64,000 nt of DNA from Flavobacterium lotistagni (GTDB lineage: Bacteria; Bacteroidota; Bacteroidia; Flavobacteriales; Flavobacteriaceae). This document shows, one piece after another, positions 7,495 to 15,783 of this stretch; position 1 is the first letter of the stretch, and every line of letters starts with the position of its first letter. A program made the position numbers and the translations under genes. The stretch covers positions 248,001 to 312,000 of the forward strand of contig NZ_JAAJBU010000002.1 of NCBI RefSeq assembly GCF_011392125.1, in the 5' to 3' direction. The notes under the pieces were generated by a model. It did no database searches. It saw only the letters and a list, made by a program, of their open reading frames with translations, and was not told where the DNA came from.

Positions 7495-7881
7495 ATGAAA
7501 AAATCAACTTGGACTTTGCTGATTGTGTTGGCACTGGCAGTCGTGGGAATCATGAGTTATCGCTGCGTGATGTATGGTGGTGCTCGGAATGTTTCTGAAG
7601 AAAAACCGGAATTCACAATCAGCTCGAAAACCATCGCAGCCGAATTTATAGCAGACACTCCTGGAGCAAATCTTAAATACCTAGAGAAAACTGTGGCTGT
7701 TTCAGGAACTGTAGTACAAACCGAAGGACAAGTGATTATTCTAGAACACGACATTGTTTGTGTAATGAAAGAACCCAATACCACTATTGAACCGAACCAA
7801 AAAGTTACCATTAAAGGAAGATTGGTCGGTTATGATGACCTCATGGGCGAAATAAAACTAGACCAATGCACTGCATTATAA
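7495..7881 (+). CDS. Membrane-anchored OB-fold (tRNA_anti-like) protein
   Basis: The 128-residue protein has one N-terminal hydrophobic segment (about residues 5-22), probably a membrane anchor or uncleaved signal. A compact beta domain follows with the OB-like pattern TVAVSGTVVQTEGQVIILEHDIVC, KVTIKGRLVGYDDLMGEIKLDQC. Similar small exported OB-fold proteins are annotated as tRNA_anti-like in Bacteroidota, although they are not nucleic-acid enzymes. It lies in the same tight gene string (6 and 10 bp gaps) as the DOMON and DUF5777 proteins, which suggests a shared envelope role. Its ligand is unknown. Confidence 0.7.
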   Translation: MKKSTWTLLIVLALAVVGIMSYRCVMYGGARNVSEEKPEFTISSKTIAAEFIADTPGANLKYLEKTVAVSGTVVQTEGQVIILEHDIVCVMKEPNTTIEPNQKVTIKGRLVGYDDLMGEIKLDQCTAL

Positions 7882-7891
7882 ACCTAACTTT

Positions 7892-8764
7892 ATGAATATC
7901 AATCGATATATACTTTTGTTTGTTCTCTTCTTCGCTGCGTCGAACCTGATAGCTCAAGAAGACTTACTCAACCAACTGGACAGCATCAAGCCCAAGGAAA
8001 AACAGGTAGCTGCTGCGGCTTTCAAAGGCCTTCAAATTTGTAATATGCAATCGACCAAACTTCCTGTAAAAGGCGAATGGTACTTCTTGGTGTCGCACCG
8101 TTTTGGCGATTTGAAAGAAGGCATCAACAACTTCTTCGGACTCGATAATGCGTTGACCAAAATCGGCGGAATTTATGGCGCTACCAATTGGCTCTCGTTT
8201 TCTGCTTCAAGACATACGTTCAATAAAACGTTTGAATTGGGCGCGAAATATATGCTTATCAGTCAGAAAGATGATGGCTTTCCGTTCACTTTTGTAGGCT
8301 ACCACACCATGGATATTAATTCGTCGAAGTTTGATGAAGAAGAATTTCCCGAATTCAAAGCCAACAACCGTTTTGCCTACACTTCGCAATTATTGATTTC
8401 TAGAAAGTTCAGCGAATCTGTGTCGTTGCAAGTAGCTCCGATTTGGGTGCACAAAAACTTATACGATGCCCAACCCGGAACCGAAAGAAAAGACCAAATG
8501 CTGGTAAGCGGCGGCGGTCGTTGCAAACTATCGAAAAGAATCAGCTTCAACCTTGAATATGCTTTTCGAATCAATGAACCTGAAAAGGAAATGTACCACA
8601 ACCCGCTTACTGCCGGCTTTGATATAGAAACCGGCGGACACGTTTTTCAGTTGGTATTCTCTAATTCTCAAGCGATGAACGATGTGGCCTATTTCACCAA
8701 CGCCACTGGAAAATGGAATGGTGGCAGTCTATTTTTTGGATTTAACATGTATAGAGTATTTTAA
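7892..8764 (+). CDS. DUF5777-like outer-membrane beta-barrel protein
   Basis: The 290-residue protein starts with a signal peptide (ending SNLIAQ). A region with the DUF5777 pattern follows (LQICNMQSTKLPVKGEW, VSHRFGDLKEGINNFFGLDN, GGIYGATNWLSFSASR). The rest consists of amphipathic strands ending in FFGFNMYRVF, with a terminal aromatic residue typical of barrels inserted by BAM. DUF5777 proteins occur widely in Bacteroidota without an assigned function. It lies 2 bp upstream of the cytochrome c lipoprotein gene, so co-expression is very likely. Confidence 0.75.
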   Translation: MNINRYILLFVLFFAASNLIAQEDLLNQLDSIKPKEKQVAAAAFKGLQICNMQSTKLPVKGEWYFLVSHRFGDLKEGINNFFGLDNALTKIGGIYGATNWLSFSASRHTFNKTFELGAKYMLISQKDDGFPFTFVGYHTMDINSSKFDEEEFPEFKANNRFAYTSQLLISRKFSESVSLQVAPIWVHKNLYDAQPGTERKDQMLVSGGGRCKLSKRISFNLEYAFRINEPEKEMYHNPLTAGFDIETGGHVFQLVFSNSQAMNDVAYFTNATGKWNGGSLFFGFNMYRVF

Positions 8765-8766
8765 TT

Positions 8767-9117
8767 ATGAAGACCTTAATGATGACCTGTTGGTTTGCAA
8801 TAATAATGGCTTGGTTACTGAATTCTTGTGAATCTAACACCTACGAAGAAGTGGCCGGAGTCGTAGAATTTCCGACTTATCAAGCCAACGTAAAAAAAAT
8901 CATGGACGACAAATGCAATTCTTGTCACAACCCAGATTATGGGCAAGAGCCTTATCTGCAAACTTATGAATTGGTAAAAGATGCTTGTGAAAATGGTGAA
9001 CTGCTATGCCGAATAGATGGTAGTTGTGGCGCGATTATGCCCACCAGCGGAAAAATGCCAAAAGCGCGTGTGGATATTATCCAGAATTGGGCTTTGCAGG
9101 GCTATGTAGAACAATAA
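8767..9117 (+). CDS. Cytochrome c-type lipoprotein
   Basis: The 116-residue protein has a lipoprotein signal with lipobox LLNSC (Cys21) and a c-type haem-attachment motif CNSCH (Cys50, Cys53, His54). A downstream GAIMPTSGKMP segment supplies a plausible axial Met. The rest, including KARVDIIQNWALQGY, fits a small monohaem cytochrome c domain. Extra cysteines (residues about 78, 84 and 90, around ELLCRIDGSCG) could form a disulfide. It would carry electrons in the periplasm or at the outer membrane. It sits between DUF5777 and YceI genes with gaps of 2 and 10 bp. Confidence 0.8.
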   Translation: MKTLMMTCWFAIIMAWLLNSCESNTYEEVAGVVEFPTYQANVKKIMDDKCNSCHNPDYGQEPYLQTYELVKDACENGELLCRIDGSCGAIMPTSGKMPKARVDIIQNWALQGYVEQ

Positions 9118-9127
9118 AAAACTAAAG

Positions 9128-9670
9128 ATGAAAAAAATATTGATTGTCGCTTTGTTGCTCATGGGAACGCAAGCGATGTTTTCGCAAAAATTAATGACCC
9201 GCAATGGCGTAATTAAGTTCGATGCTTCAATGCCCGACTTAGTAGAGATTGCCGCAACCAACAACGGTGCTTCGTGCATCTTGGATAAAGCCACTGGCGA
9301 CTTTGTTGCTTTGGGATTAGTCAAATCGTTCAAATTTAAATCGCCACTCATGGAAGAACATTTCAACGAAAACTACATGGAATCTTCTAAATTCCCGAAA
9401 GCTACTTTTAAAGGTAAGATTCTGAATTTCAACGCTGCTCAATTGAGTAGCAAAGCCAATTATGACCTTGAAGGCGAACTGACCATTCACGGTGTTACCA
9501 AAAAAATCAAAACCAAAATTGCCTTGGTTGAGAAAGCCGGTCGGGTAAGCGCCAGTAGCAATTTTACCGTAAAATGTAAAGATTATAACATTGAGATCCC
9601 AAGTTTAGTCAAGGAAAAGTTCGCAGAAAATATTAAAATCTGGGTCGATTTCGACTTAGGGGAGAAATGA
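9128..9670 (+). CDS. YceI-family periplasmic lipid/quinone-binding protein
   Basis: The 180-residue protein has a signal peptide (ending AMFSQ) and a YceI-type lipocalin-like barrel. Recognisable parts are IKFDASMPDLVEIAATN, EEHFNENYMESSKFPKATF, GELTIHGVTKKIKTK and VKCKDYNIEIPSLVKEK. YceI proteins bind polyisoprenoid or quinone-like lipids in a central cavity. It is the last gene of the exported redox cluster, so it may carry a quinone or isoprenoid that partners with the cytochrome c lipoprotein. That link is inference. Confidence 0.9.
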   Translation: MKKILIVALLLMGTQAMFSQKLMTRNGVIKFDASMPDLVEIAATNNGASCILDKATGDFVALGLVKSFKFKSPLMEEHFNENYMESSKFPKATFKGKILNFNAAQLSSKANYDLEGELTIHGVTKKIKTKIALVEKAGRVSASSNFTVKCKDYNIEIPSLVKEKFAENIKIWVDFDLGEK

Positions 9671-9787
9671 TGATTGTTTGTTTAGTAGTCGAGGGCCGTG
9701 TCGGATTCATTTCTGATGCGGTCTTCTTCTTTTTGAGCCGTTCGCATTTTTAAAAAGAACTATCTTTAAAGTCAAATCAGGCATAAA

Positions 9788-9952
9788 ATGAGAATCTTTC
9801 TTCCGCTTCTACTGATCACAATATTTATTGGTTATTTGTTTTATCTCGGCTTGGTGAAAAGAAATTTGAAATCGAATCGTTTCAAAGTAGTCTATCCGGG
9901 TTTGTTTTTTATTACCGTCTGGGCCGTGATTTACTTTGTGATGCTGCAATAA
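9788..9952 (+). CDS. Small two-helix membrane protein (54 residues)
   Basis: An ATG at 9788 opens a 54-codon frame encoding two hydrophobic helices (about residues 3-21 and 36-53) separated by a basic loop (VKRNLKSNRFK). This fits an inner-membrane hairpin protein. Upstream, TATCTTTA at about 9760 resembles a -7 element. I do not recognise a family. Codon use looks like that of the neighbours, and the positive-inside arrangement supports a real protein. The 117 bp before it hold nothing else recognisable. Confidence 0.55.
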   Translation: MRIFLPLLLITIFIGYLFYLGLVKRNLKSNRFKVVYPGLFFITVWAVIYFVMLQ

Positions 9953-10104
9953 ACCGGCCTTCAGAAGAACTTCAATCTTCACTAACCCGAATTATAATTG
10001 TTCTCTTTCGACTGCTGGACCAAGTTCTTACTTGATTGGCTGTAAAACTTGACTTCTTGCATCCCAATCAGTCTCATCGGGGCAACATCGAATCGAATCG
10101 GCAT

Positions 10105-10127
10105 AAAAAAACCAGCCCTAGAGCTGG
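10105..10127 (-). terminator. Terminator of the lipoprotein at 10161-10604
   Basis: On the minus strand CCAGC and GCTGG pair around TCTAGG and are followed by seven T. The gap 9953-10160 shows nothing else. Confidence 0.75.
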
Positions 10128-10160
10128 ATAAAACCTTTGAACCTATTGGTTTTTAACTAA

Positions 10161-10604
10161 CTAAATTTTCGTGAAAGTCAATAAATCAATACTACCATCT
10201 CCGCCACTAACATGTTTCAAACTCAGGACTGTAGATGAAGAAGAAAGTACATTCCAGTCTTCGCTAATCGATTCGAATGGGCCATCGAGTGCCGCAAATA
10301 CAAGATCAAACTTGGTCGAACCGCTATCGTTATAACTGCTCCAATCACCGATTTGTATTGTCTCACTTTTGATGGCAGTAACAGATCCGTCTGCATCGAA
10401 AATGAAAGCATACCCACTAAAATCGGAAGTTTTTACCGTACCATCTTCGTTATACAAACTCACGCGCCATGTTCCTCCGGAAACATTATCGGTAACTTGG
10501 TTAGGGGTTGAAGATGAAGAAGACGAATCATCATCAGAACACATAGATGCGACATTGACCATAAAGAGCAACGCCAAAATAGGAATCAGTTTTAGCTTTT
10601 TCAT
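10161..10604 (-). CDS. Lipoprotein, paralogue of the proteins at 5498 and 10657
   Basis: The 147-residue protein has a lipoprotein signal (MKKLKLIPILALLFMVNVAS, then Met-Cys), a Ser/Asp-rich linker (DDDSSSSSS) and a single domain. The domain contains GGTWRVSLYNEDG, SGYAFIFDADGSVTAIK, GDWSS, TKFDLVF, SEDW and LKHVSGGDGSIDLLTFTK. It is clearly homologous to the C-terminal domain of the protein encoded just upstream (10657-11679) and more distantly to the one at 5498-5950. The linker suggests surface display. It lies downstream of the ECF-linked lipoprotein, 52 bp away, and may be co-transcribed. Function unknown. Confidence 0.75.
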   Translation of the reverse strand: MKKLKLIPILALLFMVNVASMCSDDDSSSSSSTPNQVTDNVSGGTWRVSLYNEDGTVKTSDFSGYAFIFDADGSVTAIKSETIQIGDWSSYNDSGSTKFDLVFAALDGPFESISEDWNVLSSSSTVLSLKHVSGGDGSIDLLTFTKI

Positions 10605-10656
10605 ATCGATATAAATAAAATGGGTTAAGAAATAATTAATCCTTACAAATGGGATT

Positions 10657-11679
10657 TTAGTTTTTAGAGAACGTTAAATAATGAACTCCGCCATTGCCTC
10701 CGCTCACGTGTTTAAGCCGAATCAGCGTTGGTGTGTATTCCATGATTTGCCAATCTTCCTCGAGATCTTCAAGCTGTGAACCACTGAAATTTAAATCGAA
10801 CTTCGTATAACCATTTCCGGGAATTCGACGCCAAGTTCCGTTGGTGGTTATGCTGTTTTTAATCGCTATGACATTTCCGTTGGCGGTGAAAGTAAAACTA
10901 TACCCGTCAAATTCATAGGTTTCGTCTTGATCGTCTTCAATGAAACTGGAAACGTACCAGGAACCGGAAACCAAAATTGTAGTAAACTCATTGGTCGGGC
11001 TATTGTTGCAACTTCCGATAGCGGCTTGAATGGCAGCTTGCAACTCAGCATCTGTATTTACCGTTACTATTTGGCCATTGTTATTGGTCATTGAGAACGG
11101 GTAAACAAAACTGTAAATTTCATTAACTGTTAAGCCATCAATAAAATTATAAAGCTGGGCATTGGTAGTAATGGTATGAGAAGTAGGGGTTTGCGTAGCG
11201 GTGTTGTAGGAATTAATGACAATCGGATAATTGAAATCGATACACTCAATTTCTGTTGTTGTGCTGTTCGGTGGGCAAGCTGCCAAAATAGTTTGAAATT
11301 GTTCTTGGCTGACTACCTGAACTTGATTGTGGTTTTTATAAATGATGCGAATGGGAAATTGAAAATAAATAATATCGTCATCATTTGTATTTTGGTTGAT
11401 AATGTCTTCAATGTCGTGGCAATTGCTGCTATTATTATCGACGACGATAGTGATATTATTAACCGTAACAGTAACGGGCAATGCCACTGCAAAAGCATCA
11501 GTACCGTCGAGCACGTTGTCTTGCGCGGTTGGATATTGAGAAACTCTAGAAGCCAATTGCGAAAGCGCTGAATCTTTTGTTAAACCTTGTGGTGCTACTG
11601 TTTGCTCTGATTCATCGCTTTGGCAAGCAATCATGGTCAGAGAAATGACAACCATAAAACCTAAAATATACTTCTTCAT
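10657..11679 (-). CDS. Multidomain lipoprotein divergent from the ECF sigma gene
   Basis: The 340-residue protein has a lipoprotein signal (lipobox MIAC). About 190 residues follow containing four related segments of 45-50 residues: LPVTVTVNNITIVV, FPIRIIYKNHNQVQVVSQEQF, YPIVINSYNTATQ and YPFSMTNNNGQIVTVNTDAEL. Each of the last three has an aromatic-Pro strand, a Val-rich strand and a helix; two are closed by a Cys. The C-terminal 110 residues are the same domain as the 10161 and 5498 lipoproteins (GTWRRIPGNG, KFDLNF, EEDW, LKHVSGG). I chose ATG 11679 because it begins the signal. The gene diverges from the sigma/FecR/TonB-receptor set across 106 bp, so it may be a regulated partner. I do not recognise a named family. 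Confidence 0.75.
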   Translation of the reverse strand: MKKYILGFMVVISLTMIACQSDESEQTVAPQGLTKDSALSQLASRVSQYPTAQDNVLDGTDAFAVALPVTVTVNNITIVVDNNSSNCHDIEDIINQNTNDDDIIYFQFPIRIIYKNHNQVQVVSQEQFQTILAACPPNSTTTEIECIDFNYPIVINSYNTATQTPTSHTITTNAQLYNFIDGLTVNEIYSFVYPFSMTNNNGQIVTVNTDAELQAAIQAAIGSCNNSPTNEFTTILVSGSWYVSSFIEDDQDETYEFDGYSFTFTANGNVIAIKNSITTNGTWRRIPGNGYTKFDLNFSGSQLEDLEEDWQIMEYTPTLIRLKHVSGGNGGVHYLTFSKN

Positions 11680-11785
11680 TGAGATGGCAATTTTGCTTTG
11701 ATAACCATAAAACAAATCTCTACAAAAAAACCCTACTTCCAATTTTTTTTTTCTACTTTCACTCCTGAATTTTTTTATATCAATA

Positions 11786-12307
11786 ATGAACGATTCGCGC
11801 CCCAAAGGAATTTGTGACGAAAATATATTCTCAACGTTTTTCAAGACCAATGCAAGAGCGTTGCGCAACTATCTGTACTTCAAATTCGGAAATGAAGAAC
11901 AGGCGAACGACATTTCACAAGAAGCCTTTATTAAATTGTGGGAAAACTGTCAAGACGTGCCACCAGAAAAAGCCAAATCATTTTTATATACCGTGGCCAA
12001 CAATGCTACTTTGAACCAAATTGCCCATCAGAAAGTGGTGCTGAATTATGCCCAAAATAAAACTTCAAATACGCTCAATAACCAAAGCCCTGAGTTTATT
12101 TTAGAAGAACAACAATTCAAAGACAAACTCGAGAAAGCCATCGCAAATCTGACCGAAGCCCAACGCACCGCATTCTTGCTGAACCGCATCGAAGGGAAAA
12201 AATATACTGAAATTGCCGAGATGCTCGATATCAGTGTTAAAGCAGTGGAGAAGCGCATTCACGGTGCCTTGGTTTCCTTGCGCGCGAATATTGAACAAAT
12301 CAAGTAG
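11786..12307 (+). CDS. ECF-type RNA polymerase sigma factor (FecI-like)
   Basis: The 173-residue protein has sigma region 2 (LRNYLYFKFGNEEQANDISQ, then EAFIKLWENC) and region 4 (LTEAQRTAFLLNRIEGKKYT, then EIAEMLDISVKAVEKRIHGA), the normal minimal ECF architecture. It is followed 43 bp downstream by a FecR-type anti-sigma gene and then a TonB receptor with an STN domain. This is the classical cell-surface signalling arrangement, in which the receptor senses a ligand and FecR releases the sigma factor. Likely targets are its own receptor and the divergent lipoprotein. No strong TAnnTTTG element precedes it (only TACTTTCA). Confidence 0.92.
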   Translation: MNDSRPKGICDENIFSTFFKTNARALRNYLYFKFGNEEQANDISQEAFIKLWENCQDVPPEKAKSFLYTVANNATLNQIAHQKVVLNYAQNKTSNTLNNQSPEFILEEQQFKDKLEKAIANLTEAQRTAFLLNRIEGKKYTEIAEMLDISVKAVEKRIHGALVSLRANIEQIK

Positions 12308-12350
12308 GGTTTTGAAATCTTGAACTGTTATACGAACAATCAAATACACC

Positions 12351-13265
12351 ATGGAAGAAAACTTTGAATTAGCGAAATGGCTCTCCGGAGAAATGTCTGC
12401 CGAAGAATTGAAAGCGTTTCAAGCCTCCGAGCAGTACAAAATATACCAGAAAATTGCGCAATATTCAGCCGAACTTGAAGCGCCAGCCTATAATGAAGAA
12501 GAGGCTTACCAGCGTATTGTTTCAAGACAGCATAAAGAAACAAAAACCGTTAGCCTATACCAACATTGGATGTTCAAAGTGGCCGCGCTCTTTTTGCTCT
12601 TCTTAGGATTGACAATATTCTACAAAGCCAATGTTTCTATTACAGAAGCGGCAAGTCATGGTCAGCAGACTACTTTCACATTGCCTGATGATTCACAAGT
12701 AGTTTTAAATTCAGGATCTGAAGTACATTACAGCAAACTGCTTTGGAGCAACCACCGCCAATTGGATTTAAAGGGCGAAGCTTATTTCAAGGTAGCCAAA
12801 GGCAAAAAATTTGAAGTCAATACACACTTGGGTAAAGTAACCGTTTTGGGAACACAATTCGATGTGAAAGCGCGCGAGAACCGTTTTGATGTTACTTGCT
12901 ATGAAGGCCGCGTTCGGGTAGATTACCAAAAACAACAAGTGATTATCACCAAAGGAATGTCAGTAGCTTTTGAAAATGGACAACTCATTGCGATTCCTAA
13001 CACCAAAGCCACACAACCGGAATGGACTCAAGCTGAATTGGCTTTCAACAAAGAGAAACTGAGTCAGGTATTGCAAGAACTCGAACGTCAATTTGATTGT
13101 CAGATTCAATGTAATACTACTGCCAATTCGCAACTTTTCACCGGAACACTTCCTAAAAATGATATTCATAGCGCCTTACAAATTCTCTCGGCCAACTATC
13201 ATTTGAAAATAAAACAGGTATCAGATCGTAAAATCATCCTGAATTACCTTGATGCGGAAAAATAA
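12351..13265 (+). CDS. FecR-family anti-sigma factor
   Basis: The 304-residue inner-membrane protein has a cytoplasmic N-terminal sigma-binding region (FELAKWLSGEMSAEELKAF), one membrane helix (about residues 70-90, FKVAALFLLFLGLTIFY), and the periplasmic FecR domain (TTFTLPDDSQVVLNSGSEV, GEAYFKVAKGKKFEV, VLGTQFDVK). It ends with the DUF4974/secretin-like domain (FNKEKLSQVLQELERQFDCQ, IHSALQILSANYHLKI). It relays the signal from the TonB receptor's STN domain to the sigma factor. Its 3' end overlaps the receptor gene by 14 bp. Confidence 0.93.
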   Translation: MEENFELAKWLSGEMSAEELKAFQASEQYKIYQKIAQYSAELEAPAYNEEEAYQRIVSRQHKETKTVSLYQHWMFKVAALFLLFLGLTIFYKANVSITEAASHGQQTTFTLPDDSQVVLNSGSEVHYSKLLWSNHRQLDLKGEAYFKVAKGKKFEVNTHLGKVTVLGTQFDVKARENRFDVTCYEGRVRVDYQKQQVIITKGMSVAFENGQLIAIPNTKATQPEWTQAELAFNKEKLSQVLQELERQFDCQIQCNTTANSQLFTGTLPKNDIHSALQILSANYHLKIKQVSDRKIILNYLDAEK

Positions 13266-15783
13266 CAACTGTTTGTTTATTCTTTTCTTACTTTTTCCTG
13301 CTTTGATTTTGGCTCAAAGTGAAAAAGCAACCATTACTTTGAAACAGATTTTAGAACAAATCAGTATACAACATCAGGTAAAGTTCAACTATATTGAAAA
13401 TGAAATTGCCATTTTTTCGTTGGCACCACCTGCTCAAGAACTAAAACTTGAAGCCAAACTAGATTATATCAGTAAAGAAACACAGCTAAAGTTCGTGGCT
13501 TTCAACAAAAAATACTATACCATTGTTGACGACCCGAAACTTGACAAACCGCTTTGTGGTTATCTTTTGGATAGTCAAAGTAACCTACCGGTGGAAAATG
13601 CGCTGGTTCAAATTAGTGGTACGCAAGTGTTGCAGTCTACAGACCAAAATGGTTATTTCGAACTGCCGGTGGTTTCGCCCAACCTGATTGAATTCAGGCA
13701 CCAAAGTTATGAACCAAAGAAAATTGACCCAAGGCTTTTGTATGTGAGTCACTGTCCGAAAATAAAAATTGAGCCCATTTTTCAGGAGCTAACTGAAGTA
13801 GTGGCCCAACAATACCTTACTTCCGGAATCTGCAAAAAAAAAGATGGTACCATTGAAGCCCAACCCAAGAAATTCGGAATACTTCCGGGGCTGACTGAAC
13901 CTGATGTGCTACAAACCATACAACAAATGCCGGGAATTTACAGCGCCGACGAAACTGTCTCGAACATCAGTGTGCGTGGCGGAACCCACGACCAAAATTT
14001 ATTTCTATGGAACGGAATCCGGATGTTTCAGACTGGGCATTTCTTTGGGCTGATTTCGGCTTTTAATCCGTCATTGGCACACAAAATCACTATTGCTAAA
14101 AATGGTTCATCTGCATTTTTTGGTGAAAGTGTTTCCAGTGTAGTAGATATTTCGACGCATTCAAAAAATATTGAAGACAGCCAAACCAGTATCGGCTCAG
14201 ATTTGATTAGCGCGGATTTTTACACCAAATTCAAACTTTCTCCTAAAGCCAGCATCGAGCTATCTTCTAGAAGGTCATTGACTGATTTTTTCTCGACCAC
14301 CACTTACCGCAATTATAGCAATCGGGTATTTCAAAATACAATAGTCACCGATTTGCAAAGCAGCAATGTCAACCCAATTAAGAGCGATCAGACGTTTTAT
14401 TTTTACGACCTAACTTTTCAATACCAACAAAAAATATCCCATCGCCATGAACTTACGCTCGACGCAATCACCATCCGAAACCATTTGGATGTAGACCAAA
14501 CCAATAATACCAACCAGAGAAATAGTTTCCTTGGCCAAGAGAATATTGGAGGCGCGCTCAATTGGAAAACCATTTGGAATAATAAACTTACGAGCCAAAT
14601 CAACTTTTATGGTTCTTATTATAACCTTGATGCTACACGCAATGCAATTCAAAACAATCAAGTGTTCAAGCAACAAAACACCTTACTTGATTTGGGCTTG
14701 CAAATCAAAAGTATTTACCGTTTCTCGGAGAAACTGAGTATCCATTCAGGCTATCAGTGGGACGAAATCGGGGTAAGTAATGACGATGAAATCAACTCAC
14801 CTGCTTTTTCACGTCATGTAAAAGAAATCAATCGCACCCATGTGGGCATCCTAGAAATCAATTACCAATCGCCCAGTAAAAAAACACTGCTTACCGTGGG
14901 CGGCAGGTTGAATCACTTTGAAAATTTTGAAAAATCTCGGGTAGAATCGCGAATTCAATTCCATCAGAGCCTGACTCAATATTTGAGTTTGGAATTACTC
15001 ACCGAACAAAAAAGCCAAACCTTATCGCAAATTATTGATTTACAACAAGACTTTTTGGGCATCGAAAAAAGACGCTGGACTTTGGCCAACAATGCTTCAA
15101 TACCTATTACTACAAGCCATCAGTGGAGCATTGGCCTGACTTTTAAAAACCCAAAATGGCTCTTGACTTGGGACAATTTCTATAAAAAAGTGAACGGCAT
15201 TACCAGCAACAGTCAAGGTTTCCAGAACCAATTTGAGTTTGCAAAAACAACGGGCAGCTATGATGTTATCGGTACTGAAATGCTCGTGCAGCGCCATTTT
15301 AAACGTTATCAAACCTGGATTAGTTATAGTTACAATGAAAATCGGTATTCATTTCAGTCATTGAATGCTCAGGAATTCCCGAATAATTTTGAACTGGCAC
15401 ACACCTTATCGGCCATGGCGGCTTACAATTGGAACCAAATTAAGGTAGCGATCGGTGGAAAATGGCATACCGGAAAGCCACTAACTGAGCCTTCCTCAAC
15501 TACTTTAAATGTAACAAATCCGGCCCAGCCAACAATTGATTACAAAACCCCTAATAGCTCGCGTTTGCCGGAATATTTTCAGCTGAATTTCTCAGCGTCT
15601 AAAATTTGGAAATGGAACCAAAAGACGGAATTGCAAACCAGCTTTTCGGTGTTGAACTTACTCAACAAACAAAACACCATTCACCAGTATTACCGGGTCA
15701 ATGCAACACAAACCGGAATAGAAAGTGTACGAATTTATTCCCTAGAACGCACTCCGAATTTAAGTGTGAAATTTCGTTTTTGA
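13252..15783 (+). CDS. TonB-dependent receptor with STN signalling domain
   Basis: The 843-residue outer-membrane receptor begins with a signal peptide and an STN domain (about residues 22-80) that should contact FecR. A carboxypeptidase-D-like beta-sandwich follows (about 98-165, LPVENALVQISGTQV, DQNGYFELP). Next come the plug (about 208-310, DVLQTIQQMPGIYSADET, ISVRGGTHDQNLFLWNG) and a barrel ending in SVKFRF. At 843 residues it is smaller than typical SusC proteins and no susD follows. I chose ATG 13252 over TTG 13249; it overlaps the end of fecR, indicating translational coupling. The ligand is unknown. Its stop codon abuts that of argS. Confidence 0.9.
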   Translation: MRKNNNCLFILFLLFPALILAQSEKATITLKQILEQISIQHQVKFNYIENEIAIFSLAPPAQELKLEAKLDYISKETQLKFVAFNKKYYTIVDDPKLDKPLCGYLLDSQSNLPVENALVQISGTQVLQSTDQNGYFELPVVSPNLIEFRHQSYEPKKIDPRLLYVSHCPKIKIEPIFQELTEVVAQQYLTSGICKKKDGTIEAQPKKFGILPGLTEPDVLQTIQQMPGIYSADETVSNISVRGGTHDQNLFLWNGIRMFQTGHFFGLISAFNPSLAHKITIAKNGSSAFFGESVSSVVDISTHSKNIEDSQTSIGSDLISADFYTKFKLSPKASIELSSRRSLTDFFSTTTYRNYSNRVFQNTIVTDLQSSNVNPIKSDQTFYFYDLTFQYQQKISHRHELTLDAITIRNHLDVDQTNNTNQRNSFLGQENIGGALNWKTIWNNKLTSQINFYGSYYNLDATRNAIQNNQVFKQQNTLLDLGLQIKSIYRFSEKLSIHSGYQWDEIGVSNDDEINSPAFSRHVKEINRTHVGILEINYQSPSKKTLLTVGGRLNHFENFEKSRVESRIQFHQSLTQYLSLELLTEQKSQTLSQIIDLQQDFLGIEKRRWTLANNASIPITTSHQWSIGLTFKNPKWLLTWDNFYKKVNGITSNSQGFQNQFEFAKTTGSYDVIGTEMLVQRHFKRYQTWISYSYNENRYSFQSLNAQEFPNNFELAHTLSAMAAYNWNQIKVAIGGKWHTGKPLTEPSSTTLNVTNPAQPTIDYKTPNSSRLPEYFQLNFSASKIWKWNQKTELQTSFSVLNLLNKQNTIHQYYRVNATQTGIESVRIYSLERTPNLSVKFRF

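Noticed and set aside
13252..15783. SusC of a polysaccharide-utilisation locus
   Set aside because: The receptor is only 843 residues, no susD or glycan-degrading enzyme is adjacent, and the STN/FecR/ECF set points to transcriptional signalling. The substrate is left open.
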